Shown here: piece by piece, positions 17,520 through 26,313 of the stretch
Layout of the letters: the number at the start of each line of letters is the position of its first letter
Numbering within the stretch: position 1 is the first letter of the stretch
Assembly (NCBI RefSeq): GCF_000474275.2
Contig: NZ_ATAE01000009.1
Span: 1 to 64,000 of the forward strand
Direction of reading: 5' to 3'
Source of the DNA: Alkalihalophilus marmarensis DSM 21297
GTDB lineage: Bacteria; Bacillota; Bacilli; Bacillales; Bacillaceae_D
Length of the DNA stretch: 64,000 bases
The notes under the pieces: model-generated
What the model was told of the DNA's origin: nothing
Database searches by the model: none
What the model saw: only the letters and a program-made list of their open reading frames with translations
Translations under genes and position numbers: made by a program

Positions 17520-17803
17520 TGTCTCCCCTCCTTTCAATCGAAAAAAAGTGGTGTTGTTTTTAGAACCTAAATGATTAGATGGTTATCTAATTAGATTATA
17601 ATCGAATGAGCTTTATTAAACAATGAATCTTTAACTTAATATTTGCGATTACCCTAATATGTACACTATGACATTCTTTGTTACTAGAAATAATCCGTGA
17701 CTTAAAGTCTATTTCTTACCATTTTAAAATCAATAAATCTTTTGAATTCTTTTCTCCCTTATACTAATAAGTGTTTACACATTACTAGATAAGGAGTGAT
17801 TAA

Positions 17804-19723
17804 ATGAAGAATCGTAAGAGTATACTTATTTCTCTGCTAGCTGTATTGCTAGCATTCTCCGGCTTTTTGCCGAGTATGGCTGATGCCAAATCTTCGAATG
17901 AGCCAGTGTCAAAAGGCGATTTTGTAGAGGAATTAGTAACGAATCTCGGGATTGATTTACAAGATGGAGAGGTTCCTTTTACAGATGTTAATGATGAATT
18001 AAAACCTTATTTCGAGGCGGCAATCCGCACGAATATTGTATCTGAGGATGAGGTAAGCGAATCGCCATTTAGTGTCAATGAAAAAGTAACTCGTGAACAG
18101 GCGTATGTATTCTTAATTCGCGCACTTAATTTACGAGATTCGTATTCTCAAGAGTTACTTGAGTCTTATAGAGACTTCAAGGCAATCGACTCTTCTTATT
18201 ACGCGGATCTTGCAGCTGCAGAGGCATTAGGTCTTATTGATGCAACGAATGTATTAAAGCCGAAAAAGCCTTTAAATCAAAAGGAAATGAAAAGCATCTT
18301 TGACAGCTTAGAAAATGAGCTTGATTTTGTGAGCGTGATTCATACGAATGATTTGCATGGCAGAATCATGCATAACGTGGAAAATGGTGAATTAGGATTA
18401 GCAAAAATCAGCGAGTTGACAAACCAAGTTCGAAGCCAGAACCCTACTCTTCTAGTTGATTTAGGAGATACTTTCCACGGCACAAACTACGTTAACTTTA
18501 ACAAAGGCTTAGCGGCTGTGGAAGCGATGAATGCCATGAGCTATGATGCGATGGTTCCGGGAAATCACGACTTTAACTACGGACAAGATTACCTTCTTGA
18601 ATTGAAAGATAAACTAGACTTCCCCCTAGTAAGTGCCAATATTCTAAAGGATGGTAACTCTTATCTAGATGGTTATACAATTATTGAGATAGATGGAAAG
18701 AAAATTGCTCTTGTTGGCTTAACGGCTACAGACACAGCGGAGAAAACAAATCCTGCAGGTATTGAAGGCATTACGTTTGAGGATGAAGTTGCGGCAGCAA
18801 AAGAAGCTGTCGCCGAACTTGAAGGTCAGGTAGACTCCATTCTTGCTATTTCTCATTCAGGCCTAGATACAGAGCGTAATATCGCAAATGAAGTCGACGG
18901 TATTGATGTGATATTTGGCGGTCATAGTCACGATACGATTGAAACGCCAGTTAAATACGAGCATGGTTATGTGACTCAAGCATTTGAATACGGCAAAGCA
19001 CTAGGCCATACAAACCTTATTTTCTATGACGATCAGTTAGTTGGTGTGAATGGATTCTTGTATAGAGATGATGCTGAGAAAGCAGAAGATCCAGAGATCT
19101 CTTCCATTCTTCAATCTTATAAAGAAGAAGTGGATCGTGAAATGAATGAGGTTATTGCATCAACCACTGTTCGTTTAGACGGGGAACGAGCGAATGTTCG
19201 AACAAGAGAGACGAACCTTGGCAACCTTCTTACAGATGCAATGCGCAATGAAATCGAAACAGATATCGCCGTAACTAATGGCGGCGGGATCCGTGCGTCC
19301 ATTCCAGCAGGTGAAGTGACTAGGAATCATGTGTTTACTACCCTTCCATTCGATAACACTCTTGTAAGAACAACGCTAACAGGTGAAGAAATAATAGCTG
19401 CCTTAGAGCATTCTGTACGAGTCTATCCAGAGGAAAATGGTGGATTTCTGCATGTGTCAGGATTAACATTTACATTTAATCCAATCCAGCCTGCAGGAAA
19501 CCGTGTTGATGAAGTATTTGTAAATGGTGAAGAACTTAATGTAAGTGAGTCGTATTCGGTTGCGACTAATAACTTTACAGCAGCAGGCGGAGACGGATTT
19601 GATATGTTCAGCGTAGAGAACATTGAATTTGACAGCGGAGAATTACTAAGTACGATCTTAATTAATGCGCTTCAGTCAGGTCAGGACATTCCAGACGTTG
19701 AAGGCAGAATTCAAGTAAAGTAA
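17804..19723 (+). CDS. secreted SLH-domain 5'-nucleotidase/metallophosphatase
   Basis: A protein of 639 residues with a signal peptide ending near ADA (residue 28). Two SLH-like repeats (about 35-165) suggest non-covalent anchoring to the cell-wall polymer. The metallophosphoesterase domain has HTNDLHG, DLGDTFHG, GNHDFNYG and GGHSHD. The C-terminal 5'-nucleotidase domain has TNGGGIRASI and the substrate-binding NNFTAAGGDGFDMF. It should hydrolyse extracellular nucleotides to nucleosides and phosphate. AAGGAG precedes the ATG. Having only two SLH repeats is fewer than the usual three. It is a single-gene unit ended by a strong terminator. Confidence 0.9.
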   Translation: MKNRKSILISLLAVLLAFSGFLPSMADAKSSNEPVSKGDFVEELVTNLGIDLQDGEVPFTDVNDELKPYFEAAIRTNIVSEDEVSESPFSVNEKVTREQAYVFLIRALNLRDSYSQELLESYRDFKAIDSSYYADLAAAEALGLIDATNVLKPKKPLNQKEMKSIFDSLENELDFVSVIHTNDLHGRIMHNVENGELGLAKISELTNQVRSQNPTLLVDLGDTFHGTNYVNFNKGLAAVEAMNAMSYDAMVPGNHDFNYGQDYLLELKDKLDFPLVSANILKDGNSYLDGYTIIEIDGKKIALVGLTATDTAEKTNPAGIEGITFEDEVAAAKEAVAELEGQVDSILAISHSGLDTERNIANEVDGIDVIFGGHSHDTIETPVKYEHGYVTQAFEYGKALGHTNLIFYDDQLVGVNGFLYRDDAEKAEDPEISSILQSYKEEVDREMNEVIASTTVRLDGERANVRTRETNLGNLLTDAMRNEIETDIAVTNGGGIRASIPAGEVTRNHVFTTLPFDNTLVRTTLTGEEIIAALEHSVRVYPEENGGFLHVSGLTFTFNPIQPAGNRVDEVFVNGEELNVSESYSVATNNFTAAGGDGFDMFSVENIEFDSGELLSTILINALQSGQDIPDVEGRIQVK

Positions 19724-19737
19724 AATGTGAGACGCAA

Positions 19738-19768
19738 AACGCACAGAAGTTTTCCGCTTCTGTGCGTT
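19738..19768. terminator. bidirectional terminator after the 5'-nucleotidase
   Basis: Twelve-base arms AACGCACAGAAG and CTTCTGTGCGTT flank a 7-base loop. T-rich sequence follows on the plus strand. The small minus-strand gene at 19775 ends right next to it. Confidence 0.8.
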
Positions 19769-19774
19769 ATTTTC

Positions 19775-19951
19775 TTACCCTGATTTATCAACTTTCTTCT
19801 CTATTCGATCAAGCTGCTTTTTGATATCTTCTAGTTCTGAATCCGACTTTTGGTGCTTGATAGAACCTATCCACTTTACGATTAAAACGATGAGAATGAT
19901 AAGTAAAATAGGGATGAGTAAGGCCATTAGAATATCTACTAATTGGGTCAC
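19775..19951 (-). CDS. 58-residue membrane miniprotein with coiled-coil tail
   Basis: A GTG-started frame (19951) of 58 residues begins MTQLVDILMALLIP and has AAAGGAGGGGG upstream at good spacing. Residues 5-27 form a single membrane helix (LLIPILLIILIVLIV), and residues 36-56 form a charged amphipathic helix (LEDIKKQLDRIEKK). The strong ribosome binding site and coherent composition support a real gene. Its layout is the same as the 60-residue protein at 15528-15710. The function is unknown. Confidence 0.65.
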   Translation of the reverse strand: MTQLVDILMALLIPILLIILIVLIVKWIGSIKHQKSDSELEDIKKQLDRIEKKVDKSG

Positions 19952-20180
19952 ACTTCCCCCTCCTTTGTATGTAATCTGGGGTAGATCTTGAACTTTTTCT
20001 CTTTTTTCTTACGCTCATATGTAAATTCAACCATTTGCCTTCCCTTCTTTTTCTCAGTTTATCTCTCATTATAACTTAACTGAAGTAACCCCTTTTTTAA
20101 ATATCTTTCAAATCTTATAAGCATAATTTAACAAAATCAATCAAAACCTACCATAAACGGATGTAGTAGGTGGTTAGGTT

Positions 20181-20855
20181 ATGACCTTTTCTCGGGTGCA
20201 GCTTCTTTTTGTACTTATCTTATTTATCGGGATTTCAAACCATGTGTTAATTGTTCCTCACTTGCTTGGCGCTGCTAAACGTGATGCTTGGGTTTGTGTG
20301 CTCATTTCCTATGTGATATTGCTTGCATGGGGTGGGCTTATTACTTATATTCTCTCTAAAAATAAACAACGGCTGCCCCTTTTCCTCTGGCTAAAAGAAC
20401 GGACCGGGCGACACATCCCTTATGTCCTTATAACCCTTTTTTTCTTGTATATCGTGGTAATAGGATTCATCTCATTCTTTGATTTAACTGCCTCAGTCAA
20501 AATCTATTTTATGCCTATGACCCCGACCTGGGTGGTTGTAATCCCTTTTCTTGTATTAAGCGTATGGGCAGCGTTAAAGGGCTTGAAAATGATTGTTTAC
20601 ACTTCAATAATATTGCTGCCGCTTGTATGGATACTTGGACATTTTGTTGCATTTACCACGATAGAGAGCAAAAGATATTCCTTTTTGTTCCCGATTTTTG
20701 CAGATGAGCAAGCTTCTATTATTCAAGGTGTACTCATTATTTTGGGCGGAAGTGTCGATTTACTTGTTCTCTTTTTATTGCATCATTATTTCAACAAACC
20801 TGTGACCGTAACCACAATAAATTATGGAAACAGTCGGGAAAGAAGCTGGTATTAG
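20181..20855 (+). pseudogene. GerAB-type spore germination permease, C-terminally truncated
   Basis: The first ~205 residues match GerAB-family endospore germination permeases: RVQLLFVLILFIGISNH at the start, then seven or so hydrophobic helices. The family normally has about 360 residues and ten helices. The frame ends in a non-hydrophobic tail after FNKPV, and the downstream sequence encodes a GerAC-like C-terminus in another frame (20825-20944). No gerAA-type gene is present. The picture fits an internal deletion that fused the first part of gerAB to the end of gerAC. GGTGG precedes the ATG. Confidence 0.6.
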
Positions 20856-20944
20856 ACGATAAGACTCTAACAAATGTAGACCTAAAAATTAAATTACGAC
20901 ATACGGGAGCATTTAAAAATAAAATTGTGGAAGAGGCTGATTAG
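20825..20944 (+). pseudogene. C-terminal remnant of a Ger(x)C germination lipoprotein
   Basis: In a frame different from the GerAB remnant, 39 codons encode WKQSGKKLVLD, then VDLKIKLRHTGAFKN, and stop. Ger(x)C proteins end in a comparable block (tryptophan-rich region, then VxVxVxIRRTGxxxN), so this is probably the last piece of the gerAC gene. There is no start codon. It overlaps the last codons of the GerAB remnant by 31 bases. Confidence 0.45.
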
Positions 20945-20945
20945 A

Positions 20946-20980
20946 TAAAAAAAGACCCTGCCAGCTAAACAGGGGCTCCT
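20946..20980 (-). terminator. terminator of the monooxygenase-like gene
   Basis: Imperfect stem with ACCCTG (20955-20960) and CAGGGG (20970-20975). Seven T residues follow on the minus strand. It lies just beyond the stop codon at 20985. Confidence 0.6.
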
Positions 20981-20984
20981 TCCA

Positions 20985-21272
20985 CTATACTTTTCGTAAG
21001 CGATACACATGTCTCATTTCAACTAACTCATCGACGTGCTCTTTATAGGCTTTATAATGTTCGGATACGATATGAGCTTGGATAGCCTTATCACTTTCCC
21101 ATACCTCATAAAATGTAAATGTACCTGGATCATCGAGGGATTGATGTAGGTCATATGTGATACATCCCTCTTCTTTACGTGAAGGGGCAACCATTTGCTG
21201 TAATACTTTATTTAAATTATCTTTCATTCCTGGCTTAGAAGTTAAGACAGCCATAATAACAATAGAATCCAA
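20985..21272 (-). CDS. antibiotic biosynthesis monooxygenase (ABM)/YgiN-like protein
   Basis: A protein of 95 residues with the ferredoxin-like dimeric alpha/beta-barrel pattern of the ABM family: SIVIMAVLTSKPGM at the start, EEGCITYDLHQSLDD, FTFYEVWESDKAIQAHI, and a terminal RKV strand. Family members are cofactor-free quinol or aromatic monooxygenases, though many have unknown substrates. I chose the TTG at 21272 with GGAG 9 nt upstream; other in-frame TTG codons overlap the Shine-Dalgarno. Confidence 0.8.
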   Translation of the reverse strand: MDSIVIMAVLTSKPGMKDNLNKVLQQMVAPSRKEEGCITYDLHQSLDDPGTFTFYEVWESDKAIQAHIVSEHYKAYKEHVDELVEMRHVYRLRKV

Positions 21273-21320
21273 ATTTATCAACTCCAACTCGTTTTTTTGT
21301 GTATGACATCAATGTACCCT

Positions 21321-22781
21321 TTATGCCCCGCTTCTAAAACTCGTAGGAGTGCACCTCTCCAATAATTTAAATTTTGCATTAAAATACGTCTGGTGTGAAT
21401 AACCGGTAAGACTTGAGATCTCTTCTAAGGAGAGGTCAGTCTCAAGCAGCATCCGTTTCGCTTCTCTAATTCGAATTTCATGCAGTGTATCTCTAAATGT
21501 CTTACCACATTCAGCTTTAAACTTGCGGCTCAGCGTGCTCTTATTCATACGGAGAGCCTCTGCACATTGCTCAAGGCTCCACTGTGGATCCCAGTAATTT
21601 GATTCCATTAACTCCCTAGCTTTTTCAAAAAAAGTGCGCCGGCTATCTGTGATTTCATGACTTTCTTCAAGAAGCTCAGTTGTAAAGGTAAGCAGCTGCT
21701 GAACAATTTGATAGACAACTGGCTGGTGAATGATGTCTTGAAACACTCTATGATAAAAAGATTCAATCGCTCCCGATGCAATCTGATAGGACTTCATATG
21801 ACGCCTGATTTGCGCTAAGACACTGGTTAAACGAATTCGAATAATCTCAGGGTCAGGGTATGGCTGTTTAAACGTTAAAAACTGTTTCCAAAGCCATTCA
21901 CGAATAGATGCTAAATCACGTTTTTCAAGCATTTCAATCCATTGTCTCTGCTCAAGGGGAGTTAAAAAGGGATCTAAATCTTGGGGTGTATTCCTAGATG
22001 TATCGTCGATAATAATATCATAGCCTTCATAAAAGATACGGCTCGAAAGCTCAACTAATTCTTGATATAACTGTTTAATCGAGCTGTTTTTACCGCTGGA
22101 TTTTACAACAATCGCAAGCGGTTCATCCATCTTTTTCTTCCAATCAGTCAAAAAAGCTTGATACTCTTCTTGTGTATTTAATCGTTCCCCCGTCTCTTGC
22201 ACGCACAAAATAAGATTAGACAACGCAAACACATAGGGCTGCCCTGTAAACGAGAATCGCTTAACGGCCTCATGCACGAGTGTTAGGTTATTTGGATCTG
22301 GGGTTAAAAAGGCAGCCATAGTTATAGATTGGTCCGAGATGTGCTCTTGCATGAATAGATCGGGGTAATCAATGTTCTTATCAGATTTATAGTCAATGAT
22401 GTGTTCTGAATCTTCCTGGTTTCTTACGTAGAAACGTATCTGCTGAAGGTGCTTCATTAAGTCTTCTGGTGCAAATGGCCGGAATAATATATCCTCTGCA
22501 CGAAATTGGAGTGCTCGATATGCAATTTGAAACATGCGTTCAGATGATAGAAAAAGCCAGCGTACGTTTCTTAAGCTCATAAGACGATCAAAATATTCTC
22601 CCTCTTCACGGTAGCGGTCCATATCTAAGATAACCAAATCTACTCTTTCTGTTTCTATTCTCTCTTTTACTTCTTGAACTTTTGTCAGCAAGGTAAGGGT
22701 TACTCCGGTAAAGTGACTCTCAATCATCCACCGAATTCCTTGAGCTTCTAGTTCGTCTTTCGCTACTAAATAAACGTGCAT
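21321..22781 (-). CDS. YesN-type response regulator with AraC DNA-binding domain, degenerate receiver
   Basis: A protein of 486 residues. An N-terminal receiver-like domain (1-125) contains VDLVILDMD at the phosphorylation site, but lacks the usual acidic pair near the N-terminus (VYLVAKDE in place of ILIVDDE) and has RPF where KPF is expected. A ~230-residue middle region follows. The C-terminal AraC HTH (about 385-480) has WSLEQCAEALRMNKSTLSRKFK and ISSLTGYSHQTYFNAKFK. YesN-type regulators usually pair with a YesM kinase, but none is adjacent. It lies downstream of the YuiF-type permease. Phosphorylation-independent action is possible. Start chosen at 22781 (AAGGTG 6 nt upstream). Confidence 0.8.
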   Translation of the reverse strand: MHVYLVAKDELEAQGIRWMIESHFTGVTLTLLTKVQEVKERIETERVDLVILDMDRYREEGEYFDRLMSLRNVRWLFLSSERMFQIAYRALQFRAEDILFRPFAPEDLMKHLQQIRFYVRNQEDSEHIIDYKSDKNIDYPDLFMQEHISDQSITMAAFLTPDPNNLTLVHEAVKRFSFTGQPYVFALSNLILCVQETGERLNTQEEYQAFLTDWKKKMDEPLAIVVKSSGKNSSIKQLYQELVELSSRIFYEGYDIIIDDTSRNTPQDLDPFLTPLEQRQWIEMLEKRDLASIREWLWKQFLTFKQPYPDPEIIRIRLTSVLAQIRRHMKSYQIASGAIESFYHRVFQDIIHQPVVYQIVQQLLTFTTELLEESHEITDSRRTFFEKARELMESNYWDPQWSLEQCAEALRMNKSTLSRKFKAECGKTFRDTLHEIRIREAKRMLLETDLSLEEISSLTGYSHQTYFNAKFKLLERCTPTSFRSGA

Positions 22782-22875
22782 CGTATACACCTTCTAACTA
22801 TATTAAGAGGCCGGTTTAACTTATGGGAATCTGAACATTACAGAATTGAAAAGTTGGTAAACATGGTAGGTACTT

Positions 22876-23015
22876 GAGTCCGCCGCTCCTGAAATATGCT
22901 TCGCTTTCCGCGGTGAGCTGCTGAGCTTCCTCGGGCTTTAGCCCTGTGGGATCTCAGCCCTGCTCTAGGCACCGCTGGAGTCTACGCATATTTCATCCGC
23001 TGAGTTATTGCTTTT
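22876..23015 (+). repeat. dispersed repeat B, copy 1
   Basis: About 140 bp of GC-richer intergenic DNA that recurs inverted at 52590-52729 with roughly 80 % identity by eye. Shared blocks include CGCCGCTCCTGAAATAT, GAGCTTCCTCGGGCTTTAGCC, CCTGCTCTAG and CATCCGCTGAG. It does not encode an open frame. Its origin is unknown; it resembles the small non-coding repeats scattered in many Bacillaceae genomes. Confidence 0.8.
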
Positions 23016-23108
23016 CCCCGAATCGAGTAGATTGATGTAGTTCATAGGCTCAGTTCTATTCACTAAGTGCTACTTATATTAAGGGAGCACGTTACAACAT
23101 TCTCGTTC

Positions 23109-23132
23109 TGTTGATTGCAGCGGAAATCAACA
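23109..23132. repeat. TGTTGATT hairpin, possible collapsed repeat C
   Basis: TGTTGATT and AATCAACA form perfect 8-bp arms around GCAGCGGA. The same words (TTGTTGAT at one end, AATCAACA at the other) bound the repeat at 52355-52470, so this may be a copy with its middle deleted. Confidence 0.4.
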
Positions 23133-23236
23133 ACTTTAGGGGCTTTTTCGTGAGATACTGTAGCTCCCACAGTATGTTTCATTCAGTTGATAAGTCTTTC
23201 ATTTAGTTTTTTGAGCCAAAAACTCTTAAATTATGT

Positions 23237-23260
23237 AGGACCCGCAGTTCATGCGGGTCG
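23237..23260 (-). terminator. hairpin after the YuiF-type permease gene
   Basis: Stem GACCCGCA/TGCGGGTC with a 5-base loop, 10 or more bases beyond the stop at 23270. The following sequence on the minus strand is not a clean T-run, so termination is likely but not certain. The rest of 22800-23270 holds repeat B copy 1 and the small hairpin at 23109. Confidence 0.5.
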
Positions 23261-23269
23261 AATTGATAT

Positions 23270-24580
23270 TTATAAAATCATCGCCGCTGCAAGACCAAAT
23301 AAAAACAGCGGTATATTAAAGTGGATAAATGTCGGAACACATGTATCCCAAATATGATTATGTCTGCCGTCTGCATTCAGTCCTGCAGTTGGTCCGAGTG
23401 TACTGTCTGATGCAGGAGAGCCGGCATCGCCAATTGCTCCTGCTGTACCAATTAGTGCAGCTGTTGCTAGCGGAGAGAAACCTAAAGCTAGGCAAAGCGG
23501 AACGAATAATGCAGCCAGGATCGGAATTGTTCCAAAGGAAGAGCCGATCCCCATCGTGATGAACATCCCGACAAATAGCATTAGGATGGCAGCAAGCAGC
23601 ATGCTGTTACCGAGGTAAGCTGACGAGGTTTCTACTAACAACTCCACTGCCCCAGTTTCTTTTAAAATGGTCGCATAACCTGAAGCAATCAGCATAACAA
23701 AAGCGATCATTCCCATCATCTTAATTCCGTCATTAACAAACTGATCCCCGTATTTGAAAGGCACTACTCTAAAAGCAAACATCAATACTATACCGGTTAA
23801 TGCTCCTAAGATTAATGATCCAAACGTCAGCTGTACAACTAATGTTGCCATGATCGCAATCAGTGTAAATACATGCTTCGTTGTAAATGATACATTTTCC
23901 TGCTCATATGCCGCGGCAATTTCAGAATCAGTCTCTGTATTAGGATAGATGACTCGATCTTTTTTGTATGTAATGAAAATGGCAATAAGCAACCCTGCTA
24001 CCATTCCAAGTCCAGGTAACAGCATGGCGAGCGGAATTTGGCTTGTTGCAATCTCCATTCCGTTCGCTTGCATTTCCCCTGATATAATCCCGTGAAAGAT
24101 CAGGCCGTAACCTGCTGGAATCATCACATAAGGTGCTTTTAAACCAAACGTTAAAGAGGTTGCCACCCCTCTGCGATCTAATTTCATCTTATCAAACAAA
24201 TGTAAAAGCGGCGGGATAAGAATTGGAATAAACGCAATGTGAACCGGTACGACATTTTGTGAAAGAGAAGCCACTCCTGCTATAGCAAGCAGCATAAAGG
24301 CTTTCTTCCCTTTTAACGAGTTGATTAATAAACGAACTAAGAAACCTGTAATGCCGGTGTGTCCAATCATGACGGCGAAGGCACCAAGTAAAATATAGCT
24401 CAAGGCGGTGCTTGCCTGCCCTCCCATCCCCGATATGAGCATATCAATAGATGAAACAACCCCAAGCCCTGATACGAGTCCTGCAGTGAGTGCAGCGAAT
24501 AAGATCGCCAGCACTACATTCACCCTAAGTAAACTGAGTACGACCATGACGATAACTGATATAACGACTGCATTGAACAA
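23270..24580 (-). CDS. YuiF-family membrane transporter, probable histidine or basic amino-acid permease
   Basis: A protein of 436 residues with about twelve membrane helices, of the Na+/H+ antiporter NhaC-like YuiF family. Blocks include SLSQNVVPVHIAFIPILIPPLL, GIGSSFGTIPILAALFVPL and GDAGSPASDSTLGPTAGLNADG. It follows hutH by 80 bases on the same strand, so it probably imports histidine (or exchanges it) for the degradation pathway. No other complete transporter is linked to either hut block. The start is TTG at 24580, with AGGGGG 8 nt upstream. The substrate is inferred from position, not from sequence. Confidence 0.75.
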   Translation of the reverse strand: MFNAVVISVIVMVVLSLLRVNVVLAILFAALTAGLVSGLGVVSSIDMLISGMGGQASTALSYILLGAFAVMIGHTGITGFLVRLLINSLKGKKAFMLLAIAGVASLSQNVVPVHIAFIPILIPPLLHLFDKMKLDRRGVATSLTFGLKAPYVMIPAGYGLIFHGIISGEMQANGMEIATSQIPLAMLLPGLGMVAGLLIAIFITYKKDRVIYPNTETDSEIAAAYEQENVSFTTKHVFTLIAIMATLVVQLTFGSLILGALTGIVLMFAFRVVPFKYGDQFVNDGIKMMGMIAFVMLIASGYATILKETGAVELLVETSSAYLGNSMLLAAILMLFVGMFITMGIGSSFGTIPILAALFVPLCLALGFSPLATAALIGTAGAIGDAGSPASDSTLGPTAGLNADGRHNHIWDTCVPTFIHFNIPLFLFGLAAAMIL

Positions 24581-24629
24581 ATGTCCTGCCCCCTTTTAGT
24601 TACCTTATCTAAATCTAATGAAGCAGCAC

Positions 24630-24653
24630 TCACCTAGAGAAATCTAGGTGAAT
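24630..24653. other. intercistronic hairpin between hutH and the permease gene
   Basis: TCACCTAGA and TCTAGGTGA form a perfect 9-bp stem with a GAAATC-type loop and no T-run on either side. It may stabilise the hutPH message or reduce downstream expression rather than terminate fully. Confidence 0.5.
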
Positions 24654-24659
24654 GACACC

Positions 24660-26186
24660 TTATGCTTTTGTACGGCTGTGATCTTTTGAAGACTGCCCCG
24701 CAGGTAAACTAGCCCCTTTTAACCATGAAGCTACGGCTTCAATATCATTTGAAAAGATGCGATCTTTAGCAATAAATGGAGCGACCTCTCTTCCTTCTTC
24801 TAAAAATTGCTTTGTAGCTTGTGCCATTAAATCAGTGCCACGGATCTCAGCAGCCTGCATCGCGCAAATTGTCTCAATTGCTAAGACACGGCGGGCGTTG
24901 GTGATCACTTGATGAGCATGGCGTGAACCGATCGTTCCCATGCTGACATGGTCCTCTTGATTCGCTGATGACGGGATAGAATCTACACTCGCCGGATGCG
25001 CAAGCGTCTTATTTTCAGAAACAAGTGAGGCCGCTGCATACTGCATAATCATTGCCCCTGATTGCAGGCCAGGCTCTGGACTTAAAAATGGCGGCAAATC
25101 ATTTAATTGCGGATTAACCAGCCGCTCAATCCGGCGTTCTGAAATATTAGCAAGCTCAGCCATAGCAATCGCTAAGAAGTCCATCGCAAACGCAATTGGC
25201 TGTCCGTGAAAATTGCCGCCTGAGAGAACTTTTTCGCCGTTATTGAAAATTAGCGGATTATCCGTTGCAGCATTTATTTCAATCTCAAGCTTTTCTTTTA
25301 CATAATTTAACGCCTGCCAAGTCGCCCCGTGCACCTGCGGGATGCAGCGGATCGAATAGGCATCCTGCACGCGAAGCTCGCCTGGTCTTGTTGTCAACTG
25401 GCTGTCAGCTAAGTGATCGCGGATTCGTCTAGCTACCTCTACCTGTTCCTTATAACCGCGAGCGAGGTGAATGTCCTCATCAAAAGCATCAATAATACCT
25501 CTTAATCCCTCAATTGTCATTCCAGCAATGTACTCTGATTGATAAGCAAGTTTCTCCGCTTCTAAATAGGCAACCACTCCCATTGCAGTCATCGCCTGAG
25601 TACCGTTAATTAAAGCGAGACCTTCTTTAGCAGTTAATGTAATAGGAAAGAGCCCTTCTTTTGTTAAGGCTGTTAGAGCAGGCACTTTCTCTCCTTTATA
25701 CAGCACGTCTCCTTCGCCAATTAGAGCTAATGCTAAATGCGAAAGCGGCGCTAAGTCTCCGCTTGCCCCAAGGGATCCTTGCTGCGGAATCACTGGATGA
25801 ATTTTCGCGTTTACTAAATCAAGCAATCTCTCTATGACAACAGGTCTGACGCCTGAAAATCCCTTAAGTAGCGCATTTGCGCGAAGCAAAAGCATAGCTC
25901 GTGATACAACTTCTGGAAATGGCTCTCCTATTCCACATGCGTGAGAGCGAATTAAGTTAAGCTGGAGTGTCTCAACATCTTCCTTGCCGATATACACATC
26001 ACTAAATTTTCCAAAGCCAGTTGTAATGCCATAGACGATTCGTTCTTCTTCCACTATCTTCTCAACCGCTTTTCGACTTTCTTCTACTTTTCTAAGACTC
26101 TCATCTGAAAAACTTACTTTAACCTCATCAAATAACACACGATTTACTTCTTCAAATGTTAATGTCTGTCCGTTTAACAACACCAT
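24660..26186 (-). CDS. hutH: histidine ammonia-lyase
   Basis: A protein of 508 residues. [14 protein letters not shown] near residue 143 contains the Ala-Ser-Gly that cyclises to the MIO prosthetic group. [10 protein letters not shown] near residue 53 and the QEDHVSMG block near residue 412 complete the active site. It deaminates L-histidine to urocanate. It is the second gene of hutP-hutH. A strong terminator-like hairpin lies in the 127-bp gap from hutP, so synthesis depends on HutP antitermination. GGGGAG precedes the ATG. Confidence 0.97.
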   Translation of the reverse strand: MVLLNGQTLTFEEVNRVLFDEVKVSFSDESLRKVEESRKAVEKIVEEERIVYGITTGFGKFSDVYIGKEDVETLQLNLIRSHACGIGEPFPEVVSRAMLLLRANALLKGFSGVRPVVIERLLDLVNAKIHPVIPQQGSLGASGDLAPLSHLALALIGEGDVLYKGEKVPALTALTKEGLFPITLTAKEGLALINGTQAMTAMGVVAYLEAEKLAYQSEYIAGMTIEGLRGIIDAFDEDIHLARGYKEQVEVARRIRDHLADSQLTTRPGELRVQDAYSIRCIPQVHGATWQALNYVKEKLEIEINAATDNPLIFNNGEKVLSGGNFHGQPIAFAMDFLAIAMAELANISERRIERLVNPQLNDLPPFLSPEPGLQSGAMIMQYAAASLVSENKTLAHPASVDSIPSSANQEDHVSMGTIGSRHAHQVITNARRVLAIETICAMQAAEIRGTDLMAQATKQFLEEGREVAPFIAKDRIFSNDIEAVASWLKGASLPAGQSSKDHSRTKA

Positions 26187-26235
26187 GTTCTTCTCCCCTA
26201 TCTTTTTACTTTAGGTAAGTAAAGGATCAACAGAA

Positions 26236-26289
26236 AAGGGGACTATATCAAAGAAATCTCTTGAAAAGATTCCTAAGATATAGCCCCCT
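26236..26289 (-). terminator. HutP-controlled attenuator hairpin between hutP and hutH
   Basis: On the minus strand GGGGGCTATATC pairs with GATATAGTCCCC across a long extended stem, and TTTTCTG follows. It sits between the hutP stop and hutH. In B. subtilis, HutP with L-histidine and Mg2+ binds RNA here and disrupts the terminator. The same arrangement is seen here. Confidence 0.8.
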
Positions 26290-26305
26290 ATTTGCTAAAA
26301 TACTA
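26288..26305 (-). promoter_or_regulatory. candidate HutP-binding UAG triplets
   Basis: In the hut leader RNA, three UAG triplets (26303-26305, 26295-26297, 26288-26290) are separated by 5 and 4 nt, directly before the attenuator stem. HutP is known to bind spaced NAG motifs, with a 4-nt spacing in B. subtilis. A further UUAG lies in the upper stem. Binding is inferred. Confidence 0.6.
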
Positions 26306-26313
26306 TGGGCATA

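Noticed and set aside
22876-23015. Insertion sequence
   Set aside because: No transposase, no clear terminal inverted repeats, and only about 140 bp long.
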